Assembly: GCA_001791615.1 (NCBI GenBank) | Contig: MGEY01000008.1 | Span: forward strand, 743-15,478 | Reading direction: 5' to 3' | Source: Candidatus Uhrbacteria bacterium RIFOXYA2_FULL_40_9 | Lineage (GTDB): Bacteria; Patescibacteriota; Patescibacteriia; UBA9934; GWF2-40-263 | DNA length: 14,736 bases | Part shown: piece by piece, positions 1 to 5,425 of the stretch | How the letters are laid out: the number at the start of each line of letters is the position of its first letter | How positions within the stretch are numbered: position 1 is the first letter of the stretch | Notes under the pieces: generated by a model | Seen by the model: the letters and a program-made list of their open reading frames with translations, nothing else | The model's database searches: none | What the model was told of the DNA's origin: nothing | Program-made: the position numbers and the translations under genes

Positions 1-455
1 CCACGGCCACAGGTATTGATCTGGGTGTTCCCAGAGACGAATGGGCTCCTTACGATCTGGTTACCCCAGAGGGTATTAAGATCGAGGTAAAGTCCGCGGG
101 ATTCGTACAGTCCTGGTATCAAGATAAACTCTCGAAGATTTCGTTCTCGATCAAACCATCTTTTTACTGGGACAACGCAACGAACAAACAATCCAAAACG
201 AAGTCCAGATACGTTGATGTATACGTGATGTGTCTTCTTGCAACCCAGGATCAGGAAACCATTGACCCTTTGGATTTGGATCAGTGGAGGTTCTACGTGC
301 TGTCTGTAGACGAGATTAACGCTTACAAGCGAAGCCAGACGTCGATCACGTTGAGTTCGCTTGAAAAGTTGACGAAACCAACTTTCTACGATCACTTAAG
401 ACAAGTTATTATTTCTAAATTCAAAAAAATTCCTTTCATTCTCGTGAGCGACTGA
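1..455 (+). CDS. PD-(D/E)XK nuclease-like protein, C-terminal part (5'-truncated by window)
   Basis: The reading frame is open from base 3 and ends at TGA 453-455; the start lies outside the window, and about 150 residues are visible. Near the left edge it reads PYDLV, then nine residues later IEVKS. This D-x9-E-x-K spacing is the active-site pattern of PD-(D/E)XK nucleases (visible residues Asp18, Glu28, Lys30, counting from base 3). It is followed by SWYQDKLSKISFSI and a beta-rich tail rich in aromatic residues. The family covers restriction enzymes and DNA-repair nucleases; here the closest resemblance I recall is to uncharacterised restriction-endonuclease-like proteins, so no specific target is claimed. 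Transcription ends at the hairpin at 497-524. Fold assignment is moderately sure; biological role is unknown. Confidence 0.6.
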   Translation, partial: TATGIDLGVPRDEWAPYDLVTPEGIKIEVKSAGFVQSWYQDKLSKISFSIKPSFYWDNATNKQSKTKSRYVDVYVMCLLATQDQETIDPLDLDQWRFYVLSVDEINAYKRSQTSITLSSLEKLTKPTFYDHLRQVIISKFKKIPFILVSD

Positions 456-496
456 AAAAGTATTTTACTAAAATTAAACGACAATTCTAGAAGTGA

Positions 497-524
497 AAAA
501 GCACCGATCTGATTCGGTGCTTTT
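497..524. terminator. Bidirectional intrinsic terminator
   Basis: Perfect 11-bp stem AAAAGCACCGA / TCGGTGCTTTT with a 6-nt loop (508-513). It has A's on the left arm and T's on the right, so it can stop transcription from both sides. It sits between the nuclease-like gene on + (stop 455) and the convergent - gene (stop at 526). Confidence 0.9.
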
Positions 525-525
525 C

Positions 526-1323
526 TTATCTAACTAACTCAATCCGACAATCTGACTCGTATGCACATCCGTATTCGATACTCATTTCGTTCAAAATTCC
601 ATAGATGCCCGTCGATACAAATGCACCAATATAATGAACGCCTTCCTGGTTAAGTATTTTGATTACATTTAGGTTTCTTGTTTCTCTGCTGTTCAATTGA
701 CCAAGAGGCAAACCGCTCAAGTCATACGTACCCTCGAACTGAGGCGGTTCTCCGTCAATTTCTCTAAACACACCAGACACGATACCCGAGTCGTCATATA
801 CTAAATCCACATGTCCACCATTCTGACCAGAGTCTAGGTAGAAATAGACAGTGTGTTCTCTTAAATCATCGCCGTTATATTCTGTTGTACTTGCTCGAAT
901 TTTCAGGAGCGCGGTTTCAAGTTCTCCTATAACACGTACTTGTCGAGAATTTTCAACGATTCGTTTTGAAGTAACCTCTCCGCTAAGGACAAAATTTTTG
1001 AACAGATTAAGCGTCTTTCCTTCCAGTCCTCCAACATCCAACTGTTCATCGCCATCCTTACAATCCTGATCAATTCCATCTTCTGGAAAATCGATTGCGT
1101 TTGGATGAATGTTAGGATCATCGTCCTTGCAGTCGATAGCTTTTCCTTCATAGTCTTGAAGTACATACCCATCTCCATCCGCATCAACTAAAGAAGGAAG
1201 TGGGTCAGGGGTATAGCTTATCCAGATAGCTACTATTAAGATCAGTCCCAGAACCATCCCAACCCATTGAAATGGCTTTGGTTCTGGAAGGTTTTCTTTG
1301 AATTTTTGAAACATTTCAATCAT
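526..1323 (-). CDS. Membrane-anchored protein with MopE-like metal-binding motif
   Basis: 265 residues. A single hydrophobic segment at about 20-36 (VGMVLGLILIVAIWI) follows a short charged N-terminus, so most of the protein should lie outside the cytoplasm. Residues 47-93 contain DADGDGY, DCKDDDP and DGIDQDCKDGD with Cys65 and Cys88. This matches the Asp-rich repeat called the MopE-like putative metal-binding motif, which is typical of secreted or surface proteins and probably binds calcium. The remaining 170 residues look like a beta-rich domain with Cys253 and Cys259 near the end, which I do not recognise. It is the second gene of a two-gene - operon, 5 nt after the stop of the upstream membrane protein. 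No Shine-Dalgarno is seen; the Met at residue 4 is an alternative start. The stop lies right next to the terminator hairpin. Confidence 0.75.
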   Translation of the reverse strand: MIEMFQKFKENLPEPKPFQWVGMVLGLILIVAIWISYTPDPLPSLVDADGDGYVLQDYEGKAIDCKDDDPNIHPNAIDFPEDGIDQDCKDGDEQLDVGGLEGKTLNLFKNFVLSGEVTSKRIVENSRQVRVIGELETALLKIRASTTEYNGDDLREHTVYFYLDSGQNGGHVDLVYDDSGIVSGVFREIDGEPPQFEGTYDLSGLPLGQLNSRETRNLNVIKILNQEGVHYIGAFVSTGIYGILNEMSIEYGCAYESDCRIELVR

Positions 1324-1328
1324 ATAGG

Positions 1329-2063
1329 TTATTCAAACGCGCGCACGATATCGAGGTAAAAACCAAAGTTGTTTTGCGCAAGGTTTCGTGGGTACGTGTC
1401 CAGGTCTTCACATGTTTGAATTGTTGAACCTATGTTGGCTACAACCAATCCCTTTATTTCTGGTCGTTCTAGTCCGCCGTCACTTTTGGCACATTGTGCC
1501 ACCTTTTCAAGCAATTTGAGACATTGACCGTTTTCACCTTCTACGCCAGAAATTATACAAATGTTTGGAATTCTCCCAGTCATTTTAACACGTTGTGCTG
1601 GCAATGTCCGAATCCGCCAGAGGCCGCGATTGTACATGGAGGCACGATCACTAATCAAGTCGAAATTACTATCACCGAGAATTGGATTCGTGACATAAAG
1701 AAAGTCTACATCAAGGTGGTTGTATGCCCATAAAATAGGTGTGGCTTCGTGAAAGCTACTAATTCCATCACGATCGAAATCGGATGCTCCAAGCCATAGC
1801 AGAAAGTAGCCTACAATCAAAAAAACTATGGCGTGAAAAATTGACACGCGTGCTGCGAATATTTTTTTGATCGACCAGTATATGCCTTTGTAGGCGCCCG
1901 CGACCAAAAGCGCCCCTAAAGCTACTTCAAAAATTTCGTACTGTGTTATGAAAACAAAAAATTCAAGATATAAAAGAAGACCAGCAAAGAATAGAAAAAC
2001 AGCGAGAATCCCGCTTGAGAGTTCGAATATCCACTTAATAATTATTGCAAGCATCTGTTTCAT
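1329..2063 (-). CDS. Multi-pass membrane protein with thrombospondin-type-3-like Ca motif
   Basis: 244 residues from the chosen start (MKQMLAIII). The open frame extends to 2420, but the upstream part runs antisense through the SHOCT gene and looks non-coding. Three hydrophobic segments are visible at about 14-38, 44-60 and 73-92. They are followed by DFDRDGISSFHE (95-106) and DSNFDLISD (131-139), which resemble the D-x-D-x-D-G-I/L-S repeats of thrombospondin type 3 calcium-binding segments. The last 100 residues carry Cys169, 181, 191 and 218 and are probably extracytoplasmic. A -10-like TACTAA (reverse strand, 2079-2074) ends 10 nt before the ATG and supports this start with a near-leaderless mRNA; Met at 2132 is the main alternative. 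It is followed 5 nt later by the MopE-like gene, which shares the Asp-rich motif style. Function unknown. Confidence 0.65.
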   Translation of the reverse strand: MKQMLAIIIKWIFELSSGILAVFLFFAGLLLYLEFFVFITQYEIFEVALGALLVAGAYKGIYWSIKKIFAARVSIFHAIVFLIVGYFLLWLGASDFDRDGISSFHEATPILWAYNHLDVDFLYVTNPILGDSNFDLISDRASMYNRGLWRIRTLPAQRVKMTGRIPNICIISGVEGENGQCLKLLEKVAQCAKSDGGLERPEIKGLVVANIGSTIQTCEDLDTYPRNLAQNNFGFYLDIVRAFE

Positions 2064-2108
2064 GGGGATGACTTTAGTACACAGATCTCGACTGGTAAAT
2101 AGAAGCCT

Positions 2109-2123
2109 TTCCCGAAACGTCAC
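2109..2123 (+). repeat. 15-nt direct repeat, copy 1 (TTCCCGAAACGTCAC)
   Basis: Identical to 3218-3232. The copies are flanked by similar bases (CCT before copy 1, CCC before copy 2). Copy 1 lies in the divergent promoter region between the - membrane protein and the + SHOCT gene. Role unknown. Confidence 0.8.
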
Positions 2124-2151
2124 CACCCTCATACTGACGAGCTTCTTAAAG

Positions 2152-2173
2152 TGATACACTGTTCTTATAAGAA
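2152..2173 (+). promoter_or_regulatory. Candidate promoter with palindrome upstream of the SHOCT gene
   Basis: An extended -10-like TGATACACT (2152-2160) is followed directly by the perfect 12-nt palindrome TTCTTATAAGAA (2162-2173). The palindrome contains TATAAG, which could itself serve as a -10 (2166-2171) for an almost leaderless start at 2182. The same palindrome occurs at 7553-7564. Which box is used cannot be decided from sequence. Confidence 0.45.
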
Positions 2174-2181
2174 TGTTCGAT

Positions 2182-2868
2182 ATGAAAAAAATCACATTGG
2201 CCAGCTTCATCGTGTTTTCCTTCTTTGCAACAACATCTGTCGCCAGCGCACAAATGATGGGTGGATTTTCGAATACTTCGACGGATTGGGATGAGGTGGT
2301 TGAGCATACACTTCGTGAGGAACAAGAAGGTAAAGAACTGTGGGAGAAATTTGGAGACAAGGAAATTGCATGCACGGATCTCGACGACGAACAGTTTGGG
2401 GTGCTTGGTGAGTATTTCATGGGTCAGATGATGGGAGATTCACATGCGGCCATGAATGCCATGATGATTCAGGTGCACGGTGAGGATGGCGAGGAACAGA
2501 TCCACATCGTTATGGGAAAACGTCTTTCAGGATGCGATACGTCAGTCACTGTTTCTGGCATTAGCGGCGGATGGATACCTATGATGAATATGATGACAGG
2601 AGGATGGTCAACATCTTCAGGTCTTAACACGACAAACTCTATGATGAATTTTGGGTACGGGTTCGGCTTCTTTGGTTGGATCTTCATGATCCTCTGGTGG
2701 GCATTGGTTATTGCGGCGATTGTCGCGCTCATTAAATGGCTCACAGGTCAGTCCAGCACAAGAGGACACGGCACTCACAAATCCGCTCTCGATATTCTGA
2801 AGGAACGTTATGCCAAGGGCGAGATTGATAAAAAAGAATTCGAAGAGCGGAAAAAGGATCTCGTCTAA
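2182..2868 (+). CDS. Met-rich secreted/membrane protein with C-terminal SHOCT domain
   Basis: 228 residues from ATG 2182; a second in-frame ATG lies at 2173. MKKITLASFIVFSFFATTSV plus ASA is a clear signal peptide, with cleavage likely before Gln24. The exported part (24-157) holds five MM pairs, Cys64 and Cys118. A hydrophobic segment at about 158-186 (GYGFGFFGWIFMILWW and on) anchors the protein. Residues 201-228 (SALDILKERYAKGEIDKKEF and on) are a SHOCT domain, a short helical motif common at protein ends in prokaryotes. Met-rich exported segments often bind Cu(I), but no confirming motif is present, so this is inference only. The next gene starts 3 nt after the stop, so the two are almost certainly co-transcribed. 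No Shine-Dalgarno is visible; see the promoter at 2152-2173. Confidence 0.8.
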   Translation: MKKITLASFIVFSFFATTSVASAQMMGGFSNTSTDWDEVVEHTLREEQEGKELWEKFGDKEIACTDLDDEQFGVLGEYFMGQMMGDSHAAMNAMMIQVHGEDGEEQIHIVMGKRLSGCDTSVTVSGISGGWIPMMNMMTGGWSTSSGLNTTNSMMNFGYGFGFFGWIFMILWWALVIAAIVALIKWLTGQSSTRGHGTHKSALDILKERYAKGEIDKKEFEERKKDLV

Positions 2869-2871
2869 TGT

Positions 2872-3198
2872 ATGAAACTTGGAATCATTCTTCAATCAAA
2901 CAAACAGGAGCATCTTTGGAATGCATTTCGTCTTGCCAACGTCGCTCTTCAAGCTGGTCATACAGTTCAGATCGTCTTGATGAGCGAAGGGGTCGAGGCT
3001 GAAGATATTCCAGATACGGAGCAATTTGATCTTTCAAAAAAGATTGAGGAATTCAAACGTCTCAAAGGCTCGCTCCTTGCCTGCGGAACGTGTCTTGTCA
3101 TTCGTTCAAAACAGAAAAGCACTATCTGTCCCATGACCAACATGCAGGAGTTGCTGAAAATGGTAGAAGACTCGGACAAGGTGTTGGTTTTTGGATAA
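2872..3198 (+). CDS. DsrE/DsrF-like small sulfur-relay family protein
   Basis: 108 residues. The start MKLGIILQSNKQEHLWNAFR, a helix with NVALQAGHTVQIVLMSEGVE, the mid-protein ACGTCL and the end DSDKVLVFG follow the DsrE-like fold: a Rossmann-like sandwich used in sulfur transfer and in many uncharacterised small proteins. Cys71 and Cys74 form a CxxC, and Cys86 follows. In the family a conserved Cys carries persulfide sulfur, so these are candidate active residues. It starts 3 nt after the SHOCT gene and is probably translated from the same mRNA; AAGGA at 2854-2858 is a distant possible ribosome binding site. A link to metal or sulfide stress is plausible from the SHOCT neighbour but not shown. 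Confidence 0.7.
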   Translation: MKLGIILQSNKQEHLWNAFRLANVALQAGHTVQIVLMSEGVEAEDIPDTEQFDLSKKIEEFKRLKGSLLACGTCLVIRSKQKSTICPMTNMQELLKMVEDSDKVLVFG

Positions 3199-3208
3199 TT
3201 TTAAGAAA

Positions 3209-3332
3209 TTGACACCCTTCCCGAAACGTCACACCTGGGACAATAGATGTCTCACTTGAGGCACGACAAGCTCTGGAACGGGAAACGCTGCACGCCAGTC
3301 AAAAGTTCGAAAGCTGTCCCTCCATGCGAGCC
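3209..3332 (+). other. GC-richer stretch without recognised gene; candidate small RNA or remnant
   Basis: The stretch begins with TTGACA (3209-3214) and contains the second repeat copy. It has a short hairpin TGGGACA / TGTCTCA (3236-3254) and runs into the strong terminator at 3333. An ORF of 33 codons (ATG 3247 to TAG 3346-3348) ends in the terminator loop; it has no ribosome binding site, and I recognise no family. The base composition is visibly richer in G+C than the genes downstream. No good -10 is found 16-18 nt after the TTGACA. A small RNA, a short peptide gene or a mobile-element remnant are all possible. Confidence 0.3.
3218..3232 (+). repeat. 15-nt direct repeat, copy 2 (TTCCCGAAACGTCAC)
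   Basis: Exact match to 2109-2123 in the same orientation. It lies 20 nt after the stop of the DsrE-like gene, so the two copies bracket the SHOCT-DsrE pair. Confidence 0.8.
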
Positions 3333-3366
3333 AAAAAATCTTCGCTAGTTTAAGCGGAGGTTTTTT
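3333..3366. terminator. Strong intrinsic terminator, 14-bp stem
   Basis: AAAAAATCTTCGCT (3333-3346), loop AGTTTA, AGCGGAGGTTTTTT (3353-3366). All 14 positions pair (two G-T wobbles), with a T6 tail. It ends the SHOCT-DsrE transcript and any RNA made from 3209-3332. It is A/T symmetric, so it may also work in reverse. Confidence 0.85.
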
Positions 3367-3379
3367 ATTACCCCAAGAG

Positions 3380-3403
3380 GGACTCGAAATTTTGTGATAG
3401 GAT
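3380..3403 (+). promoter_or_regulatory. Extended -10 promoter of the cupin gene (leaderless type)
   Basis: GGACTCGAA (3380-3388) lies upstream of TGATAGGAT (3395-3403), an extended -10 of TG-N-TATAAT type with hexamer TAGGAT. The ATG at 3412 begins after 8 more bases, where transcription should start, so the mRNA is likely leaderless. No good -35 is present. The same layout is found before arsM. Confidence 0.6.
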
Positions 3404-3411
3404 GTGGGGGT

Positions 3412-3771
3412 ATGAAAGTATATAAAAATGAAGATGCCATTCACCACAATCGTCCAGAAGGCATAAAAGCAATGTATTACTTGTTTAAAGAGTATCACTT
3501 TGTTTATGTTGAGCAGCCGCCTGGCACGAGGCAGCCCTGGCATCATCATAATATCATTCACGAATCATTATTTATCATTGATGGTGAATTGCTATTCGAG
3601 TGGAAAGAGGACGGTAAGTTGAGCAAGCAGGTTGTCAAAAGTGGTGACTTGATTGAAACTGAAAATACACCTCATAGTTTTACTAATCAGAGTGATACAA
3701 TTGTGCGTTACATTGTGGTTAAACAAGTTTTGTCAGGAGAGGATAAAGTAGAAGTGTTGGAAAAGGATTGA
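3412..3771 (+). CDS. Single-domain cupin protein
   Basis: 119 residues from ATG 3412; an in-frame ATG at 3394 lies inside the promoter and is rejected. Cupin motif 1 is intact: H44-x-H46-x4-E51-x6-G58 within WHHHNIIHESLFIIDGEL. Motif 2 appears as G78-DLIETENTP-H88-x3-N92. The three His and one Glu should bind a divalent metal in a small beta barrel. The length fits the one-domain cupins, which include dioxygenases, isomerases and sensors; the substrate cannot be read from sequence. The gene is monocistronic or leads into the toxin-antitoxin genes, as the toxin start at 3779 lies only 7 nt after its stop. It lies in the AT-rich accessory block. Confidence 0.85.
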   Translation: MKVYKNEDAIHHNRPEGIKAMYYLFKEYHFVYVEQPPGTRQPWHHHNIIHESLFIIDGELLFEWKEDGKLSKQVVKSGDLIETENTPHSFTNQSDTIVRYIVVKQVLSGEDKVEVLEKD

Positions 3772-3778
3772 CATTCAG

Positions 3779-4112
3779 ATGAAAATTAAAAGTTATACAA
3801 ATCAAGTTTTAATCTTATGAAATCGAAGCATTCATTGAATCTCTGCAAGAACAAACAATCGCTAAAGTTTTACGAACGTTTGATTTATTAGAGAAGTTCA
3901 GTTATCAGCTCAAGATGCCACATAGCAAGAAAGTATTGGATGGGTTGTTTGAGCTTAGAATTAGAGGAGTGCAAGAAGTCAGGTTTCTCTACATGTTTCA
4001 GAAAGACAAGATTATCATTGTTCTCAGCGGATTTATTAAAAAGACAAACAAGATACCATCAAAGCAGTTGAATTTAGCCAAAAGGCGAAAAAATGAAGTT
4101 GACGAGATATAA
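3779..4112 (+). pseudogene. HigB/RelE-type (Gp49-like) toxin gene with frameshift near the N-terminus
   Basis: Bases 3813-4109 encode a typical HigB/Gp49-like toxin body: YEIEAFIESL, then a helix, MPHSKKVLDGLFELRIRGVQ, EVRFLYMF, and the end LSGFIKKTNKIPSKQLNLAK. This frame is closed by TAA at 3810-3812 and has no ATG before 3915, which would remove a third of the protein. The expected N-terminus is found in another frame: ATG 3779 gives MKIKSYTNQVLIL and meets TGA at 3818-3820. Joining the two by a +1 shift near 3812-3818 gives about 110 residues, the normal family length, and puts the Tyr and the I-E-A-F element where the family has them. The shift may be a real inactivating indel, a sequence error, or, less likely, programmed (TTA-TGA-A). 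AAGGA at 3763-3767 could serve as ribosome binding site. In the family the toxin cleaves mRNA at the ribosome. It precedes its antitoxin, the usual higBA order. Confidence 0.65.
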
Positions 4113-4127
4113 CTTATATGTTATATT
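4099..4127 (+). promoter_or_regulatory. Antitoxin promoter with overlapping operator-like inverted repeat
   Basis: TTGACG (4099-4104), a 17-nt spacer and TATATT (4122-4127) make a near-consensus promoter inside the toxin's 3' end. The inverted repeat ATATAAC-N6-GTTATAT (4107-4126) covers the spacer and the -10. This is where a HigA-type repressor would be expected to bind. The ATG at 4137 follows the -10 by 9 nt, so this antitoxin mRNA would be leaderless. Confidence 0.7.
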
Positions 4128-4136
4128 CATAAATGT

Positions 4137-4409
4137 ATGAAAGACTACAAAAACATTAAATCAAAATTGTTGAAGAATAAAGATGTTAAGAAGGCTTATG
4201 ATGAGTTAGGGCCTGAGTTTGCAATAATCGAAAAATTTATAGAAAAACGTATTGAACAGGGAATGACTCAGACACAGCTTGCTGAGCTTGTTGGCACAAA
4301 ACAAACAGCAATCTCTCGTTTTGAATCAGGGACATATAACCCATCGGTATCATTTTTGTTTAAGATTGCAGATGCACTTGGAACAAAGATGACCGTGAAT
4401 ATTTCCTGA
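4137..4409 (+). CDS. XRE-family helix-turn-helix antitoxin (HigA-type)
   Basis: 90 residues. The helix-turn-helix is clear at about 43-66: MTQTQLAELVGTKQTAIS followed by RFESGTYNPS. The end FKIADALGTKMTVNI is also standard for antitoxins paired with HigB/Gp49-like toxins. It would bind and neutralise the toxin and repress its own promoter. It starts 24 nt after the toxin gene, with an independent promoter at 4099-4127 and an inverted repeat that is the likely binding site. This gene appears intact while the toxin is frameshifted, so the protein may now serve only as a regulator. No clear terminator follows; a nested hairpin at 4411-4468 starts directly after the stop. Confidence 0.85.
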   Translation: MKDYKNIKSKLLKNKDVKKAYDELGPEFAIIEKFIEKRIEQGMTQTQLAELVGTKQTAISRFESGTYNPSVSFLFKIADALGTKMTVNIS

Positions 4410-4410
4410 T

Positions 4411-4468
4411 CTTAGTTCTAGCATCCTCCACTATACGGAGCTAAAAAATTTTGCTAAAGAAAACTAAG
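4411..4468. other. Nested imperfect hairpin between antitoxin and methyltransferase genes
   Basis: Three nested arms can pair: CTTAGTT (4411-4417) with AACTAAG (4462-4468), TAGCA (4419-4423) with TGCTA (4452-4456), and CTCC (4426-4429) with GGAG (4437-4440). Asymmetric bulges separate them. It lacks the U-tract of a normal terminator. Role unknown: an mRNA end structure, processing site or miniature-element remnant are possible. Confidence 0.4.
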
Positions 4469-4487
4469 GCTTCTCTCAAACCAATAA

Positions 4488-4508
4488 GGACTCGAATTAT
4501 GATAGAAT
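4488..4508 (+). promoter_or_regulatory. Extended -10 promoter of the arsM-like gene (leaderless type)
   Basis: GGACTCGAA (4488-4496) is followed by TGATAGAAT (4500-4508), an extended -10 one base from consensus in the hexamer. The ATG at 4517 lies 8 nt after it, the same spacing as before the cupin gene. No ribosome binding site and no convincing -35 are present. Confidence 0.65.
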
Positions 4509-4516
4509 GAGCGAGT

Positions 4517-5233
4517 ATGAACAATATTAAAAACATCGTAAAACAAGGCTATACACAAATTGCACAATCTTGCGGGTGTTCCTGTCGAGCCAAAAAAGTT
4601 GCATCAGAAATTGGATATACAGATGAAGATGTCCAATCATTGCAAGAGGCAAACTTGGGTCTTGGATGTGGAAATCCAACGGCTATTGGTGACATCAAAG
4701 AAGGTGATGTTGTTCTTGATCTTGGTTGTGGTGCCGGATTTGATGTTTTTCTTGCACAGCGGCGAGTTGGTCAGACAGGGAAAGTAATTGGTGTAGATAT
4801 GACTCCAGCGATGCTCGAATTAGCAAAAAGAAATGCTGAGAAAATGAAAGTGAAAAATGTTGAATTTATTCTGGGAGACATTGAATCGCTCCTAATCGAT
4901 AGTAATTCAATAGATATCGTTATTAGTAATTGTGTTATCAATCTTGCACCAAATAAAGATAATGTTTTTCAAGAGGCTTATCGCGTGTTGAAGAAGGGCG
5001 GTTCACTATACGTTTCCGATATTGTTCTTCTCTCTGAGCTTTCTGATGAGCAAAGGCATAATGAAGAATTACTGACTGGCTGTGTTGCCGGAGCCCTCTT
5101 AAAGGAGGAGTATCTTCAAAAGATTTTGGATGCTGGATTTTTGATTGAGATAAAGAAAGAGAATAAAAAAATCAGTAAACAACAATATCAAGGGATCGAT
5201 TTAGAGAGTTTATCAGTGAAGGCAACGAAATGA
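4517..5233 (+). CDS. arsM: Arsenite S-adenosylmethionine methyltransferase (ArsM-like)
   Basis: 238 residues. The SAM-binding motif VVLDLGCGAGFDVFLA (65-80), the acidic IGVDMTP (91-97) and the ArsM hallmarks EANLGLGCGNP (44-54), SNCVINLAP (137-145) and GCVAGA (188-193) are all present. Cys51, Cys139 and Cys189 correspond to the three cysteines that hold As(III) in characterised ArsM enzymes, which add methyl groups from SAM to arsenite. The N-terminus carries a further CGCSC (19-23). The protein is shorter than algal ArsM and fits the bacterial type. It has its own leaderless-type promoter. No arsR, arsB or acr3 gene lies in the window, so the usual arsenic operon context is missing. It sits in the AT-rich accessory block next to a toxin-antitoxin pair and may have been acquired by transfer. 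Confidence 0.9.
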   Translation: MNNIKNIVKQGYTQIAQSCGCSCRAKKVASEIGYTDEDVQSLQEANLGLGCGNPTAIGDIKEGDVVLDLGCGAGFDVFLAQRRVGQTGKVIGVDMTPAMLELAKRNAEKMKVKNVEFILGDIESLLIDSNSIDIVISNCVINLAPNKDNVFQEAYRVLKKGGSLYVSDIVLLSELSDEQRHNEELLTGCVAGALLKEEYLQKILDAGFLIEIKKENKKISKQQYQGIDLESLSVKATK

Positions 5234-5425
5234 TTTTAAGTCTATTTATTTTATTACATTATTTTACTTATAGGGAGACTTCTGAAAGACATGAAAGAGA
5301 ACAGAAATATGCGGAGAGACCATCAGGGAATGACAGTCCATTCGGGCGTTAGCAATCAAGAGGTAAAATCACTATTCATATGATAAACACGTTTGTTTTT
5401 AGAAAATAATTTGTAAAAAATTAAT
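5234..5425 (+). other. Intergenic region with candidate promoter and a possible 30-codon ORF
   Basis: AT-rich. A short ORF (ATG 5291 to TGA 5381-5383, 30 residues) has only a poor ribosome binding site and no recognisable family. TGATAAACA at 5381-5389 resembles the extended -10 boxes elsewhere in the window and would start transcription about 30 nt before ATG 5426. No terminator is seen after arsM. Confidence 0.3.

Noticed and set aside
2064..2420. N-terminal extension of the - strand membrane protein up to 2420
   Set aside because: It runs antisense to the SHOCT gene's signal peptide, is Ser-rich without structure, and a better placed Met with a -10 box lies at 2063.
3290..3325. GTTCGAAAGC as a tRNA T-arm in the orphan segment
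   Set aside because: No matching stem or acceptor arm, and it runs into a protein-independent terminator instead.
3229..3561. 110-residue ORF on the - strand over the orphan segment
   Set aside because: It overlaps the cupin start and promoter and crosses the terminator hairpin; codon pattern does not suggest a gene.
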